Source: an uncultured Phascolarctobacterium sp.
GTDB lineage: Bacteria > Bacillota > Negativicutes > Acidaminococcales > Acidaminococcaceae
DNA length: 14,024 nt
Direction of reading: 5' to 3'
Assembly: GCA_900552855.1 (NCBI GenBank)
Contig: USBG01000034.1
Coordinates: 1-14,024 of the forward strand
In this document: piece by piece, positions 1 through 7,199 of the stretch
Layout: each line of letters starts with the position of its first letter
Position numbering within the stretch: the first letter of the stretch is position 1
Translations under genes and position numbers: made by a program
Notes under the pieces: model-generated
Database searches by the model: none
Told to the model about the DNA's origin: nothing
Seen by the model: the letters and a program-made list of their open reading frames with translations, nothing else

Positions 1-822
1 GTTGCTTCTGAATCCTGCGCCTTTGACCTGGTTGACGCAGAATTTGTCCGCGACGTTAAACCTGGTGAAATGGTTATTATTGACAGTGATAATTCCGAAC
101 CCCGCAGCATGATGTGGTGTGAGGATATGCCGGCTAAAACTGGTCACTGCATTTTTGAATATGTTTACTTTGCACGTAATGACAGCGTTATCGACGGTCA
201 ACCTGTTTACGAATCCCGTATCCAAATGGGTCGCGAGCTGGCAAAGGAAACCAAGGATTTGATTAAAGCAGATATCGTTATTTCTGCACCTGATTCTGGT
301 ACTCCTGCTGCTATTGGCTTCTCTTTGGAGTCCGGTATTCCTTTCCTGGAAGGCTTGACCAAGAACCGTTATGTTGGTCGTACCTTTATTCAGCCTACCC
401 AAAAGCAACGTGCTAATGCAGTACGTTTGAAGCTGAACCCTGTACGCAGCGTTGTTGAAGGCAAGTCCGTTGTTCTGGTGGATGACTCCATTGTTCGCGG
501 TACTACTAGTGGCAAGGTTGTTAAGCTGCTGAAGGATGCTGGTGCAAGAGAAGTGCATGTTTGCATTTCTTCTCCCCCGGTAACTGATAGCTGCTACTAC
601 GGCATTGATACAGCTGAACGCAAGCAGCTGATTGCTTCTCGTTGCTCTAACGAGGAGATCTGCCGTTTCATTGGTGCTGATACTCTGCACTATATCTCTA
701 TGGACGGCATGTGCCGCGCAATCAATAAAATCGATCCTGAGGGTCTGTGCTGTGCATGCTTCAGCTCCGTATATCCTGACAATGCAGACAAGGTAGTTAG
801 TCAGGAACCCAAAAATATTTAA
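1..822 (+). CDS. purF: Amidophosphoribosyltransferase, C-terminal part (5' end outside window)
   Basis: PurF catalyses the first committed step of de novo purine synthesis, making 5-phosphoribosylamine from PRPP and glutamine in the cytoplasm. The frame is open from base 1 and gives 273 residues. The missing part (about 200 residues, judging from usual PurF length) would hold the N-terminal Ntn glutaminase domain. The phosphoribosyltransferase domain is clear: CIFEYVYFAR, then the PRPP-binding loop VVLVDDSIVRGTTS (around nt 469-510). The C-terminus carries a CCACF segment whose CxxC, with the cysteines in CIFEY and in DSCYYG, matches the Fe-S cluster ligands of Bacillus-type PurF (family knowledge). 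It ends 19 nt before purM and is clearly in one operon with it. The piece MVIIDSD often shown as a start is internal, because conserved PurF sequence (ESCAFDL, EFVRDV) precedes it. Confidence 0.97.
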   Translation, partial: VASESCAFDLVDAEFVRDVKPGEMVIIDSDNSEPRSMMWCEDMPAKTGHCIFEYVYFARNDSVIDGQPVYESRIQMGRELAKETKDLIKADIVISAPDSGTPAAIGFSLESGIPFLEGLTKNRYVGRTFIQPTQKQRANAVRLKLNPVRSVVEGKSVVLVDDSIVRGTTSGKVVKLLKDAGAREVHVCISSPPVTDSCYYGIDTAERKQLIASRCSNEEICRFIGADTLHYISMDGMCRAINKIDPEGLCCACFSSVYPDNADKVVSQEPKNI

Positions 823-841
823 AAATAATTAGGAGGTAGTC

Positions 842-1903
842 ATGAGCGAAGAAAAAAACCAACTTACTTATGCTGATGCCGGTGTAGATATTGATGCTGG
901 CAACAAAGCCGTAGAACTGATGAAGGATAGTGTACGTGCTACCTATCGCCCCGAGGTAATCGGCGACCTTGGCGGTTTCGGCGGTCTGTTTGCTTTAAAT
1001 AGCGGTAAATATAAGGAGCCTATTCTGGTTTCTGGTACTGACGGTGTAGGCACTAAGCTGAAATTGGCTTTCATGGCAGATAAGCATGATACCATTGGTC
1101 AGGATGCAGTTGCTATGTGTGTTAACGATATTCTGGTACAAGGTGCAGAGCCTCTGTTCTTCCTTGACTATATTGCTGTAGATAAAGTTGATTCCCAAAA
1201 GGTTGCTAACATCGTAAAAGGTGTTGCAGACGCTTGTAAGGAATCTGGCTGTGCTTTGATTGGTGGCGAAACTGCTGAAATGGCAGGCTTCTATGCTAAG
1301 GGTGAATACGACATCGCAGGCTTCTGCGTTGGCGTAGTTGATAAAGATAAAATGATTACTGGCGCTAAGGTTAAGGCTGGCGATGTTATCCTGGGCCTGC
1401 CTTCCAGTGGCGTACATTCCAACGGCTATTCCTTGGTTCGCAAAATCTGCTTTGAAAAAATGGGCTATGCTATGGACGCTTTCATTGAAGATTTTGGCTG
1501 CACCTTGGGTGAAAAGCTGCTGACTCCTACCCGTCTGTATCCCCGTGTTTGCCTGCCCTTGATTGAGAAATTCGATATTCATGGCATGGTTCACATTACC
1601 GGCGGCGGTTTCTATGAAAATATCCCTCGTATCCTGCCTGCTGACTGCGATGCAGAAATCAACGCAGAGGCTTGGGAAGTTCCTGTAGTATTCAAAAAGC
1701 TGCAGGAGTGGGGCAATGTTCCCTGGAAAGAAATGTATCGTACCTTCAACATGGGCGTAGGCATGGTACTGGTTATCGATGCTGCTGAGGCTGACGCTGT
1801 ACGCGCCCACCTGACTGAAGCAGGCGAAACCTTCTATGAGCTGGGCAAGGTTGTTGCTGGTGAACAAAAGACTATTATGAAGGGCGGCGTTTTTGGTGCG
1901 TAA
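842..1903 (+). CDS. purM: Phosphoribosylformylglycinamidine cyclo-ligase (AIR synthetase)
   Basis: PurM is an ATP-dependent cytoplasmic enzyme that closes the imidazole ring, converting FGAM to AIR. The 353-residue length is normal for the family. Hallmarks are YADAGVDIDAG (residues 10-20), the nucleotide-binding GTDGVGTKLK (65-74), GGETAEMAGFY (141-151), the LPSSGVHSNGYSLVRK stretch and the C-terminal HITGGGFYENIPRILP and FNMGVGMVLV motifs. The ATG start is set by a strong AGGAGGT site a few bases upstream. The 3' end overlaps the purN start by 8 nt, which implies translational coupling. No anomaly was seen. Confidence 0.97.
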   Translation: MSEEKNQLTYADAGVDIDAGNKAVELMKDSVRATYRPEVIGDLGGFGGLFALNSGKYKEPILVSGTDGVGTKLKLAFMADKHDTIGQDAVAMCVNDILVQGAEPLFFLDYIAVDKVDSQKVANIVKGVADACKESGCALIGGETAEMAGFYAKGEYDIAGFCVGVVDKDKMITGAKVKAGDVILGLPSSGVHSNGYSLVRKICFEKMGYAMDAFIEDFGCTLGEKLLTPTRLYPRVCLPLIEKFDIHGMVHITGGGFYENIPRILPADCDAEINAEAWEVPVVFKKLQEWGNVPWKEMYRTFNMGVGMVLVIDAAEADAVRAHLTEAGETFYELGKVVAGEQKTIMKGGVFGA

Positions 1904-2501
1904 GATTGGCGTTTTAGTAAGCGGTCGTGGAAGCAACCTGCAAGCCATTATGGACAAGATTGCAGATGGCTATCTGCCGCTGGAAATTGCTGTTGTAATC
2001 AGCGATAAGGCAGACGCCTATGCTTTGGAGCGTGCAGCAAAGGCTGGTATCAAGACTGTTGTTGTTGCTCGTAAGGAATGCGCATCCAAGGACGAGTTTG
2101 AAGATAAAATTACTGCTGCATTAGTAGCTGAAGGCTGTGAGCTGGTCGTTTTAGCTGGCTTTATGCGTATTTTAGGTGGCGGCTTCGTTAATAAATGGCA
2201 TCACAAGATTGTCAATATTCATCCGGCGCTGCTGCCCAGCTTCCCTGGTCTGCATGGCCAAGGTCAGGCTGTAGCTTATGGTGTTAAGTTCTCTGGCTGC
2301 ACTGTACATTTTGTAGATGAGGGTACCGATAGTGGTCCCATCATCCTGCAAAAGGTGGTACCTGTAATGGACGATGATACCGAGGATACCTTGGCAGACC
2401 GTATTTTGGTTCAGGAGCATATTGCTCTGCCGGAGGCCTTAAAGCTGTGGGCTGAGGACAAGCTGGAAATTAATGGCCGCAAGGTTAGAGTTTTGGCATA
2501 A
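1896..2501 (+). CDS. purN: Phosphoribosylglycinamide formyltransferase (folate-dependent)
   Basis: PurN transfers a formyl group from 10-formyltetrahydrofolate to GAR. With a GTG start at 1896 the product is 201 residues and begins MRKIGVLVSGRGSNLQAI, the normal family N-terminus. An in-frame TTG at 1893 would add only one residue. The catalytic triad is visible: N107 and H109 in VNIHPALLP and D145 in DEGTDSGP, one position off the E. coli numbering (N106, H108, D144). The start lies inside the last codons of purM, so initiation is probably coupled; a weak GGGCGG-type site sits just upstream. It shows the cell makes 10-formyl-THF, which matters for the missing AICAR transformylase. Confidence 0.95.
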   Translation: MRKIGVLVSGRGSNLQAIMDKIADGYLPLEIAVVISDKADAYALERAAKAGIKTVVVARKECASKDEFEDKITAALVAEGCELVVLAGFMRILGGGFVNKWHHKIVNIHPALLPSFPGLHGQGQAVAYGVKFSGCTVHFVDEGTDSGPIILQKVVPVMDDDTEDTLADRILVQEHIALPEALKLWAEDKLEINGRKVRVLA

Positions 2502-2520
2502 TTTAGACGAGGTGCAAACA

Positions 2521-3114
2521 ATGAAAATTAAAAGAGCTTTACTGAGTGTTTCTGATAAAACCGGCATTGTTGAGCTGGCAAAATTCTTAAACGAAAATGG
2601 TGTAGAAATCATCTCCACTGGTGGCACCATGAACGCCATTAAGGAAGCAGGTATTCCTGTAACCTATGTTAGCGATGTAACTGGCTTCCCTGAAATCATG
2701 GATGGCCGCGTAAAAACCCTGAATCCTAAAATTCATGGCGCTATTTTGGCAGTACGCAGCAATCCTGAGCATATGAAGGCTTTGGCTGAACATGACATTA
2801 CTCCTATCGACCTGGTAGTAGTAAACCTGTATCCCTTCCGTGAAACTGTAGCTAAGCCTGGTGTAACCGAGGCCGAAGCTATTGAAAATATTGATATTGG
2901 CGGTCCTGCAATGGTTCGTGCTTCTGCTAAGAACTTTAAGGACGTTGTTATCGTAACCTATCCTAGCCGTTATGCTGGACTTATGGAAATGCTGGCTAAA
3001 GAAGGCGATGTTGATGCTCGTACTCGTAAGGAGCTGGCTTTGGAGGCATTCTCCCACACCGCTGAATACGACGCTATGATCAGCGAATACCTGAAAAAAC
3101 AACTGGCTGAGTAA
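2521..3114 (+). CDS. purH: Stand-alone IMP cyclohydrolase (PurH N-terminal domain only)
   Basis: The 197-residue product matches only the MGS-like IMP cyclohydrolase half of bifunctional PurH, which closes the ring of FAICAR to give IMP. Visible motifs: RALLSVSDKTGI (5-16), ISTGGT (31-36), DGRVKTLNPKIHG (61-73), VVNLYPFRETV (100-110), IENIDIGGPAMVRASAKNF (121-139) and LALEAFSHTAEYDAMISEYL (172-191). Full PurH is about 510-590 residues. Here the frame ends with TAA right where the linker to the AICAR transformylase domain would begin, and purD starts 13 nt later, so no decayed second half remains. ATG 2521 is chosen because it follows a GAGGTG site and begins at the family N-terminus; an in-frame upstream extension to 2473 lies within purN. 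Two usually conserved histidines are changed (TLHP to TLNP, KNH to KNF). Confidence 0.92.
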   Translation: MKIKRALLSVSDKTGIVELAKFLNENGVEIISTGGTMNAIKEAGIPVTYVSDVTGFPEIMDGRVKTLNPKIHGAILAVRSNPEHMKALAEHDITPIDLVVVNLYPFRETVAKPGVTEAEAIENIDIGGPAMVRASAKNFKDVVIVTYPSRYAGLMEMLAKEGDVDARTRKELALEAFSHTAEYDAMISEYLKKQLAE

Positions 3115-3127
3115 AGGAAGGTTTTCA

Positions 3128-4405
3128 ATGAGAATTTTACTTATCGGTAGTGGCGGCCGTGAGCATGCTTTGGCATGGAAGCTGGCACAAAGCGAGAAGG
3201 TTGAAACCATTCTGGCTGCACCGGGTAATCCTGGTATCGCACGTCTACCTAAATGCGAATGCATTAATCTTGATGTTGATGATTTGAACGGCGTGGCTAA
3301 CTTTGCTGAGGAGCAAAGCATTGACTTAACTGTTGTTGGTCCTGAAGCTCCTTTGGTAGCAGGCTTAGCAGACGTTTTCAAAAGCCGCGGACTTCCCGTA
3401 TTTGGCCCCTCTAAGGCAGCTGCTCAATTAGAGGGCTCTAAGGCTTTTTCTAAAGAAATTATGGCTAAATACAATATTCCCACTGCTTTCTTTAAAGTGT
3501 GCGAGGATATTGATACAGCTAAAGCCTATGTAAAAGAAAAAGGTGCTCCTATCGTTGTTAAGGCAGACGGTTTGGCTGCAGGCAAGGGCGTAGTAGTTGC
3601 CATGACCGAGCAGGAAGCCTTGGACGCTATTGACGACATGATGGGTGACCATAAATTTGGCGCTGCAGGCGCTCGTGTAGTTTTGGAAGAGTTCATGGAA
3701 GGCGAAGAGGCTTCTTTGCTTGCCTTTACTGACGGCAAAACCGTTGTTCCTATGATTGCTTCTCAGGACCATAAGCGTGCGTTTGATGGCGATGAAGGTC
3801 CTAATACCGGTGGTATGGGTACATATGCTCCCGCACCTGTTATGACTGATGTGCTGCGCCTGAAAGCAACTGAAAAGGTGTTAAAGCCCGTAGTAGCTGC
3901 TATGGCTGCAGAGGGTATGCCTTATCAGGGCTGCCTTTATGCAGGTCTGATGATTAAGGGCGACAGCGTTAAGGTTGTTGAATTCAATTGCCGCTTTGGC
4001 GATCCTGAAACTCAGGTTGTATTACCTCTCTTAGATGGCGACTTAGCTGAAATTATGCTGGCATGTGCAACTGGTTCCTTAGACAAGGTTGATTTTGGCT
4101 GGCATGACCGTGCAGCTGTATGTGTAGTAATGGCTTCTGGTGGTTATCCTGAAAGCTATGAAAAAGGCAAGGAAATTTCTGGTCTGGAAGCAGCAGAAGC
4201 AGATAGCAATGTTGTTGTCTTCCATGCAGGCACAAAAGAGGTAGATGGTAAGATTGTTACCAGCGGTGGTCGTGTTCTTGGCGTAACTGCTTTTGATGCC
4301 AATATCAAGGCCGCTCGTGACCGCGCCTACAATGCAGTAGAAAAAATCAAATTTGATAAGGTTTTTTATAGAAAAGATATTGCATGGAGAGCGTTAAAGA
4401 GGTAA
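3128..4405 (+). CDS. purD: Phosphoribosylamine--glycine ligase (GAR synthetase)
   Basis: PurD joins glycine to phosphoribosylamine using ATP, the second step of the pathway, using the product of PurF. The protein is 425 residues, the normal length. The N-terminal domain starts MRILLIGSGGREHALAWKL with GPEAPLV (71-77). The ATP-grasp domain shows PIVVKADGLAAGKGVVV (141-157), DHKRAFDGDEGPNTGGMGTY (214-233) and the metal-binding FNCRFGDPETQ (287-297). A good AGGAAGG site precedes the ATG. The 66-nt gap to the next gene holds no terminator, so the IMP dehydrogenase is likely co-transcribed. Confidence 0.97.
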   Translation: MRILLIGSGGREHALAWKLAQSEKVETILAAPGNPGIARLPKCECINLDVDDLNGVANFAEEQSIDLTVVGPEAPLVAGLADVFKSRGLPVFGPSKAAAQLEGSKAFSKEIMAKYNIPTAFFKVCEDIDTAKAYVKEKGAPIVVKADGLAAGKGVVVAMTEQEALDAIDDMMGDHKFGAAGARVVLEEFMEGEEASLLAFTDGKTVVPMIASQDHKRAFDGDEGPNTGGMGTYAPAPVMTDVLRLKATEKVLKPVVAAMAAEGMPYQGCLYAGLMIKGDSVKVVEFNCRFGDPETQVVLPLLDGDLAEIMLACATGSLDKVDFGWHDRAAVCVVMASGGYPESYEKGKEISGLEAAEADSNVVVFHAGTKEVDGKIVTSGGRVLGVTAFDANIKAARDRAYNAVEKIKFDKVFYRKDIAWRALKR

Positions 4406-4471
4406 AATATAAGGAATACCTATAACAAAACCAAATATATAAAATTTTAAGGAAAAGAGGATGATGAAAGA

Positions 4472-5983
4472 ATGGCTTTTTATTATGATGAACCTGCTCA
4501 TACTTTTAGCGAGTATCTGTTAGTACCTGGTTATTCCTCCGAGGAATGCATTCCTACTAATGTAGATCTGCGTACTCCGTTGGTAAAATACAAAAAGGGC
4601 GAAGAACCCTCCATTGTAATGAATATTCCGATGGTTTCTGCTATTATGCAATCTGTATCCGGTGAAAAACTGTCCATTGCTCTGTCTAAAGAGGGTGGCG
4701 TTTCCTTCATTTACGGTTCTCAAACTATCGAAGACGAGGCAGCTATGGTTGCTCGTGTTAAAGCACATCGTGCAGGCTTTGTTAGCAGCGATTCTAACAT
4801 TCGTCCTGATAGCACCTTGGCAGATATCCTGGCTCTGAAGGAAAAAACTGGTCACTCCACTGTTGCAGTTACCTCTGACGGTACTGTAAACGGCAAGCTG
4901 GAAGGTATTGTTACTAGCCGTGACTATCGTCCGAGCCGTATGGACCTGAACACTAAAGTTAAAGAGTTCATGACTCCGATTGACCAAATGACCGTAGCTC
5001 CCAAAGAGACTACTCTGCAACAAGCTAACGACATCATCTGGGAACATAAACTGAACACTCTGCCCATCATCGATGATGAAGGCCGTTTGCTGTACATGGT
5101 ATTCCGTAAAGACTATGCAACTCATAAGGAATATCCGTTAGAGCTCTTAGATAGCAAAAAACGTCATATCGTAGGCGCTGGTATCAACACCCGCGACTAT
5201 GCTGAGCGTGTACCTGCTCTGGTAGCAGCTGGCGCTGACGTACTGTGCATTGACTCCTCCGAGGGCTACAGTGCATGGCAAAAAATTACTCTGGACTGGA
5301 TTCGTGAACACTACGGCGACACCGTTAAGGTTGGCGCTGGTAACGTTGTTGACGCTGAAGGCTTCCGCTTCCTGGCTGACGCTGGCGCTGACTTCATCAA
5401 AGTTGGTATCGGTGGTGGCTCCATCTGCATTACCCGTGAACAAAAGGGTATCGGTCGTGGCCAAGCAACTGCTCTGATTGAGGTTTGCAAGGCTCGTGAC
5501 GAATACTTCAAGGAAACCGGCGTATATGTACCTGTTTGCTCCGACGGCGGTATCGTATATGATTACCACATGACTCTGGCTCTTGCTATGGGTGCAGACT
5601 TCATGATGCTGGGTCGTTACTTCGCTCGTTTCGACGAAAGCCCGACCAACAAAGTTAACGTAAACGGTACCTACATGAAAGAGTACTGGGGCGAAGGTTC
5701 CAGCCGTGCTCGTAACTGGCAACGTTATGACATGGGTGGCGCTTCCAAGCTGTCCTTCGAAGAAGGTGTTGACTCCTATGTTCCGTATGCAGGTTCTCTG
5801 AAAGACAACGTTAACCTGACTCTGAGCAAAATTCGTTCCACCATGTGCAACTGCGGTGCTCTGACTATTTCTGAGCTGCAAGCTAAAGCTAAGCTGACTC
5901 TGGTATCTGCAACCTCTTTGGTTGAAGGCGGCGCACATGACGTTCTGCTGAAAGAGAACACCAACAGCAACTACCCTAAATAA
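4472..5983 (+). CDS. guaB: IMP dehydrogenase, Tritrichomonas foetus-like type
   Basis: IMPDH oxidises IMP to XMP with NAD+, the committed step toward guanine nucleotides. The 503-residue protein has the (beta/alpha)8 catalytic barrel split by a pair of CBS domains at about residues 101-220. The catalytic cysteine is C319 in GGGSICITREQ, the IMP-binding aspartate is D358 in CSDGG, the NAD-side aspartate is D261 in IDSSEG, and the mobile-flap Arg-Tyr pair is R418-Y419 in SRARNWQRYD. From memory of the crystallised T. foetus enzyme, length and these residue numbers are identical and long stretches match (for example the catalytic loop and LALAMGADF). This is unlike the more common bacterial GuaB of about 485-490 residues. 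It lies last in the purine operon, ahead of a strong terminator. Its codons look strongly biased (CTG, CGT, AAC), suggesting high expression. ATG 4472 is supported by the conserved N-terminus (DEPAHTFSEYLLVPG). Confidence 0.95.
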   Translation: MAFYYDEPAHTFSEYLLVPGYSSEECIPTNVDLRTPLVKYKKGEEPSIVMNIPMVSAIMQSVSGEKLSIALSKEGGVSFIYGSQTIEDEAAMVARVKAHRAGFVSSDSNIRPDSTLADILALKEKTGHSTVAVTSDGTVNGKLEGIVTSRDYRPSRMDLNTKVKEFMTPIDQMTVAPKETTLQQANDIIWEHKLNTLPIIDDEGRLLYMVFRKDYATHKEYPLELLDSKKRHIVGAGINTRDYAERVPALVAAGADVLCIDSSEGYSAWQKITLDWIREHYGDTVKVGAGNVVDAEGFRFLADAGADFIKVGIGGGSICITREQKGIGRGQATALIEVCKARDEYFKETGVYVPVCSDGGIVYDYHMTLALAMGADFMMLGRYFARFDESPTNKVNVNGTYMKEYWGEGSSRARNWQRYDMGGASKLSFEEGVDSYVPYAGSLKDNVNLTLSKIRSTMCNCGALTISELQAKAKLTLVSATSLVEGGAHDVLLKENTNSNYPK

Positions 5984-6012
5984 TTAATCTATTTACTGTA
6001 GATGAGCGCAAT

Positions 6013-6050
6013 GGGGCGTTCCGAAGAAATTCGGGACGTCCCTATTTTTA
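6013..6050 (+). terminator. Intrinsic terminator of the purine operon
   Basis: A 13-bp stem (6013-6025 with 6030-6042, containing two G-U pairs) closes a GAAA tetraloop and is followed by TATTTTTA. It lies 30 nt after the IMP dehydrogenase stop and should end the purine transcript. The short open frame that runs across it (6002-6211) is not considered a gene. Confidence 0.9.
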
Positions 6051-6281
6051 TAACTACAATAGACATTAGAGACTTTGCCCTGCAGTTATTAAATAAGAGT
6101 ATTTTTAGGCATTTTTGTAAAAATTTAACAGAAAAATATTCACTTAAAACGATATTTTCAGAATTTTGTAATGTATACAGTATTTATTGCGTATACTCTT
6201 GCATTTTTTAGCGTTATATAGTAAAGTATTAGTAATTATTTTGTATATATTTTTTGTGTTGATGAGAGGAATGGTGTAAAA
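6051..6281 (+). promoter_or_regulatory. AT-rich leader/promoter region of the amino acid importer
   Basis: This non-coding, very AT-rich stretch separates the purine terminator from the receptor gene and must hold the importer promoter. Candidate -10 elements are TATACT (6192-6197) and TATAGT (6217-6222), but neither has a convincing -35 at 16-18 nt. A TTGCAT at 6199-6204 pairs at 17 nt only with a weak TAAAGT. Two GTATAC palindromes (6173-6178, 6191-6196) lie 18 bp apart and could be an operator. The ribosome site is AGAGGA (6265-6270). Confidence 0.45.
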
Positions 6282-7130
6282 ATGAAATTTTCTAAGGTGT
6301 TAAAAGTTCTTATGTGCACAGCTATGATGGCTGCTATGGCATTTACTGCTGGCTGCGGCGGTGATGATAAAAAAGCTGATTCTGGCAAAAAGGTACTGAA
6401 GGTTGGTATGGAATGTGCTTACGCTCCCTACAACTGGTCTCAAACCTCTGCTGATGGCGGCGCTGTAAAGATTGCTGGTTCCAGTGAATATGCTTATGGC
6501 TATGACGTAATCATGGCAAAGAAAATGGCTGAATCCATGGGTGCAGAACTGGAAATCCATAAAATTGAATGGGACGGACTGGCTCCTGCAGTAGTAAGCG
6601 GTAAAGTTGATGCTGCTATCGCTGGTATGTCCATTACTTCCGAACGTAAACAAGCTGTAGACTTTACTAAACCCTACTACTATGCAACTGTAGTAGCTTT
6701 GGTTAAAAAGGATTCTCCTCAAGCTCAAGCTAAGAGCGTTGCTGATCTGAAGGGCTCCATTGCTACTTCTCAGCTGAACACTATTTGGTATGACCAAATC
6801 GACCAAGTTCCTGAAGTAACTAAGCTCCCTGCTATTGACAATGTTCCTGGTATGATTGTTGCTCTGAGATCCGGCAAATGCAACCTGATTGTTACCGACA
6901 TCCCCACTGCTAAAGCTGCTGCTTATGCAAACAATGACTTGGTAATGGTAACCTTCCCTGAGGATAAAGGCTTCAAAACATCTGTTGAAGACGTTGAAAT
7001 CGGTATTGCTATTAAAAAAGGTAATAAAGAGCTGGCTGATTCTATGAACAAAGTTCTGAGCGGCATGACTGCTGACGACTTCAATAAAATTATGGACGAA
7101 GCAATTAAAAAACAACCTTTAGCAAAATAA
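6282..7130 (+). CDS. Polar amino acid ABC transporter, substrate-binding lipoprotein
   Basis: This is the extracytoplasmic receptor of an amino acid importer (bacterial solute-binding family 3), 282 residues. The signal peptide MKFSKVLKVL plus a hydrophobic stretch ends in the lipobox FTAGC, with C25 as the lipidated cysteine. Ligand-binding features of the family are visible: AYAPYNW near the mature N-terminus, WDGLAPAVVSGKVDAAIAGM, the arginine of SITSERKQ that holds the substrate carboxylate, and the aspartate of IVTDIPTA that holds the alpha-amino group. The APYNWSQT...GAVKI...YAYGYD pattern resembles receptors annotated for basic amino acids or glutamine, but specificity cannot be fixed. 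It is followed by a terminator hairpin before the permease gene, so it is probably made in excess over the membrane components. Confidence 0.92.
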   Translation: MKFSKVLKVLMCTAMMAAMAFTAGCGGDDKKADSGKKVLKVGMECAYAPYNWSQTSADGGAVKIAGSSEYAYGYDVIMAKKMAESMGAELEIHKIEWDGLAPAVVSGKVDAAIAGMSITSERKQAVDFTKPYYYATVVALVKKDSPQAQAKSVADLKGSIATSQLNTIWYDQIDQVPEVTKLPAIDNVPGMIVALRSGKCNLIVTDIPTAKAAAYANNDLVMVTFPEDKGFKTSVEDVEIGIAIKKGNKELADSMNKVLSGMTADDFNKIMDEAIKKQPLAK

Positions 7131-7143
7131 GGCTTGATTTTTC

Positions 7144-7171
7144 AGGGCGGCTATAATATGCCGCCCTTTTT
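7144..7171 (+). terminator. Intercistronic attenuating terminator between receptor and permease
   Basis: A perfect 8-bp GC-rich stem (AGGGCGGC at 7144-7151, GCCGCCCT at 7160-7167) with an 8-nt AT loop is followed by a short run of five T. It sits 13 nt after the receptor stop and 28 nt before the permease start. Because permease and ATPase have no promoter of their own that I can see, partial readthrough is the likely design. Confidence 0.8.
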
Positions 7172-7199
7172 ACTGTTAAAGATTAAGGTGGTGTAAATA

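Noticed and set aside
995..1957. Long minus-strand open frame opposite purM and the start of purN (320 codons)
   Set aside because: It is antisense to unmistakable PurM and PurN, has low-complexity shadow-like composition, and no ribosome site or family match.
3112..3127. Possible frameshift truncating a normal PurH
   Set aside because: The region after the stop leads straight into the purD ribosome site and start; no frame there encodes transformylase sequence, so a frameshift cannot explain the missing domain.
5147..5938. Long minus-strand frame opposite the IMP dehydrogenase gene
   Set aside because: Biased codon use of the highly expressed sense gene removes stops on the other strand; no motif is recognisable.
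6002..6211. 69-codon plus-strand frame after the IMP dehydrogenase gene
   Set aside because: It runs through the terminator hairpin, has no ribosome site and lies in AT-rich non-coding sequence.
6300..7115. Minus-strand frame opposite the receptor gene (271 codons)
   Set aside because: Mirror of a clear solute-binding protein; no start signal and no domain.
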